From contig CBDCXE010000003.1 in the NCBI GenBank assembly GCA_965223725.1, positions 186,001 through 250,000 of the forward strand: a stretch of DNA of 64,000 bases, in the 5' to 3' direction. Positions 62,703 to 64,000 of this stretch are shown one piece after another. Positions within the stretch are counted from its first letter, which is position 1, and every line of letters begins with the position of its first letter. This DNA comes from CBDCXE01 sp965223725 [NCBI: Nitrospinota bacterium]. Its GTDB lineage: Bacteria > Nitrospinota_A > UBA7883. Position numbers and translations under genes: made by a program. Below the pieces are notes generated by a model. It had not been told where the DNA came from. It searched no databases and saw only the letters and a program-made list of their open reading frames with translations.

Positions 62703-64000
62703 ATGGATCGAAACAGACACTATACACGCCTGTCCATTGTTTGTGTGCTTGCCTTTGCCCTGTTCCGGACGTTGGTGATGGGGCGTACCGGCCTGGGTGA
62801 TTCCGAAAGCTACTACTGGGCATGGTCGCAAAGGCTCGACTGGAGCTACTATGATCATCCGCCGCTGGTGGCATGGCTGATACGGCTGTTTACAGATATC
62901 GGCGGCGATACATCGTTCATGGTTCGGCTTCCTTCTGCGTTGCTTTTTTTGGTGATAGGTTGGTTGTTCTATCGGCTGGCTATGGAACTTTTCGCCGACG
63001 CCAGGGTCGCCTTCATATCAATTCTGACTTTTAACCTGGTCCCTATGTTCGGCATAGGCGCGCTGCAGATGGTGCCGGACATCCCGTCCGCTGTATGTTA
63101 TCTGGCGTTTGTTCTGTTGTTGACGAAACTGCTGAAGCAAGACGGACCGGGCTGGCTCTGGTATATTTTGGGCTTCATTCTGGGCATTGGTTGTCTTGGC
63201 AAATACTTTGCCATACTGCTGGTTCCATGCACTATCATCCTCGTGGCTGCCATACCAGAATATCGACATTGGTTCAAGCGGCCAGAGCCGTACCTGATGG
63301 CCGTTGCCGCGCTTATCGCATTTTCTCCTGTCCTTATATGGAACATAACAAACGATTGGCCCAGCTTCCGTTTCCATCTGATGGATCGGCACTCCAGCGC
63401 AGGGTTTACGCTTCGGAACGCAGGCCAGCTAGTTGGAGGGCAGTTTCTGTATGTAAGCCCGTTATACCTGATAGCGCTTCTGTGGGCCGTGTGGGCCGGG
63501 TTAAAGCGTGCTATAGCTGGCGATAGGCGTTACGCGGTGTTAACCGCTTTTTCCGCCCCTGTTCTGATATTCTTTTACATAATATGCGCATGGACAAACG
63601 AGTCGGAGCCGCACTGGCCGGCGTTTGGTTATCTTAGCGCGATCATAATTATGGCGGCGGTCGGCCTGGAACTGTGGGACCGTGGCGGCTCTGATAAGGC
63701 CAGGCGAGCTATGCGCTATTTTATTACCGCCGCCGGGTTGGCCGCGATTATGTTTATCCTGTTTTATATCCATGTGTTCAAGCCGATACTGCCGATCAAA
63801 CCAAAATACGATATTATTAACGAAGTTTATGGCTGGGATAAAGCTGGCGCCCAGATTGAAAAAATATATAACGAAAAACTGGATAAAAACGGTTTTATTC
63901 TAGCCCATCACTGGGTGCTCTGTTCCCAGATCATGTTTTCTACCGCCGATAAATTTCCGGTGGCTTGCATCAATGGCAGGATCGATCAGTTCGATTTTTG
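62703..64000 (+). CDS. Membrane glycosyltransferase of the PMT/ArnT type, 3' end missing
   Basis: The frame beginning ATG at 62703 is open to the window end, giving at least 432 residues. The first extracytoplasmic loop has the PMT-like acidic motif GDSESYYWAWSQRLDWSYYDHPPLVAWL, and several membrane helices follow (AFALFRTLVM, LLFLVIGWLFYRLA). This is the polyprenyl-phosphate-sugar-using GT-C family that includes ArnT. It lies 4 bases after lpxI, so it may add a sugar to lipid A or another envelope glycan. The C-terminus lies beyond the window. Confidence 0.86.
   Translation, partial: MDRNRHYTRLSIVCVLAFALFRTLVMGRTGLGDSESYYWAWSQRLDWSYYDHPPLVAWLIRLFTDIGGDTSFMVRLPSALLFLVIGWLFYRLAMELFADARVAFISILTFNLVPMFGIGALQMVPDIPSAVCYLAFVLLLTKLLKQDGPGWLWYILGFILGIGCLGKYFAILLVPCTIILVAAIPEYRHWFKRPEPYLMAVAALIAFSPVLIWNITNDWPSFRFHLMDRHSSAGFTLRNAGQLVGGQFLYVSPLYLIALLWAVWAGLKRAIAGDRRYAVLTAFSAPVLIFFYIICAWTNESEPHWPAFGYLSAIIIMAAVGLELWDRGGSDKARRAMRYFITAAGLAAIMFILFYIHVFKPILPIKPKYDIINEVYGWDKAGAQIEKIYNEKLDKNGFILAHHWVLCSQIMFSTADKFPVACINGRIDQFDF

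Noticed and set aside
1-64000. CRISPR arrays and rRNA genes
   Set aside because: No regularly spaced repeats or rRNA-like sequence were seen on either strand; only the transposon repeats qualified as repeats.

Overview
The window comes from a Gram-negative (diderm) bacterium. It carries outer-membrane assembly genes (bamA, a skp/ompH chaperone), the lipid A genes lpxD, fabZ, lpxA and lpxI, and Lol lipoprotein-export components. The core genes are moderately GC-rich and tightly packed, often with 1-14 nt overlaps and sometimes with GTG or TTG starts. The lpxA-oxidoreductase-lpxI order, MglA/roadblock genes, DUF4388 (PATAN) protein, MEMO-family protein and multihaem cytochrome resemble Deltaproteobacteria- or Nitrospinota-like lineages, while the FimV-like and PdsR/PdsS-like proteins recall Gammaproteobacteria. 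The species cannot be fixed from this sequence.

Layout. 0-4.4 kb: end of a fatty-acyl-CoA ligase, an HU/IHF protein, folE, a cation/proton antiporter and glyQ (no glyS beside it). 4.5-6.3 kb: a small accessory patch with an AT-rich, toxin/antitoxin-like gene pair and a HigBA-type module with a palindromic operator. 6.4-8.5 kb: two adjacent DUF1538 membrane proteins, a PII-like protein and a small HMA metal-binding protein. 8.5-12.4 kb: a putative electron-transfer unit made of a 10-11 haem cytochrome c, a cNMP-domain/four-cluster ferredoxin fusion and a membrane protein with two pairs of histidines placed as in dihaem cytochrome b, followed by a DsrE-like protein. 12.5-19.8 kb: nadB, a double-FHA protein, a FimV/LysM/SPOR-like envelope protein, a second HMA protein, DUF1015, engB and a class I amidotransferase. 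20.0-26.4 kb: a six-gene operon behind a strong promoter, containing three roadblock-type proteins, an MglA GTPase fused to a SurA-like domain, a TPR membrane protein and a PATAN-TM-GspG-like fusion. 26.5-34.4 kb: pepA, an OsmC protein, an FHA-TM-beta-propeller sensor, pgm and a WbpM/PglF-type nucleotide-sugar dehydratase.

34,477-37,829 is a complete 3.35-kb transposon. It has perfect 20-bp terminal inverted repeats, an 8-bp target duplication and an IS1-like single-ORF transposase. It also carries cargo: a small histone-H1-like protein, an unknown gene abutting an XRE-ImmA/IrrE metalloprotease gene, and a tRNA-like sequence. After it come a PilZ protein, a PHP phosphoesterase, a YfgM-like protein, a frameshifted cvpA, DUF302, mtnA, a DUF1439 protein, a PdsR/PdsS-like two-component system, pyrE, a MEMO-family protein and a DnaA/Hda-like ATPase. 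Next to the ATPase gene is a non-coding, AT-rich stretch with DnaA-box-like sites.

48.6-64 kb holds a histidine phosphatase, a polytopic membrane protein, a lolC-polyprenol kinase-lolD operon, clpC, then bamA-skp-lpxD-fabZ-lpxA-Gfo/Idh-lpxI and the start of a GT-C glycosyltransferase that runs off the window. The strongest candidates for undescribed biology are the MglA-SurA fusion operon, the cargo-bearing IS1-like transposon with its tRNA-like element, and the cyclic-nucleotide-domain electron-transfer complex.
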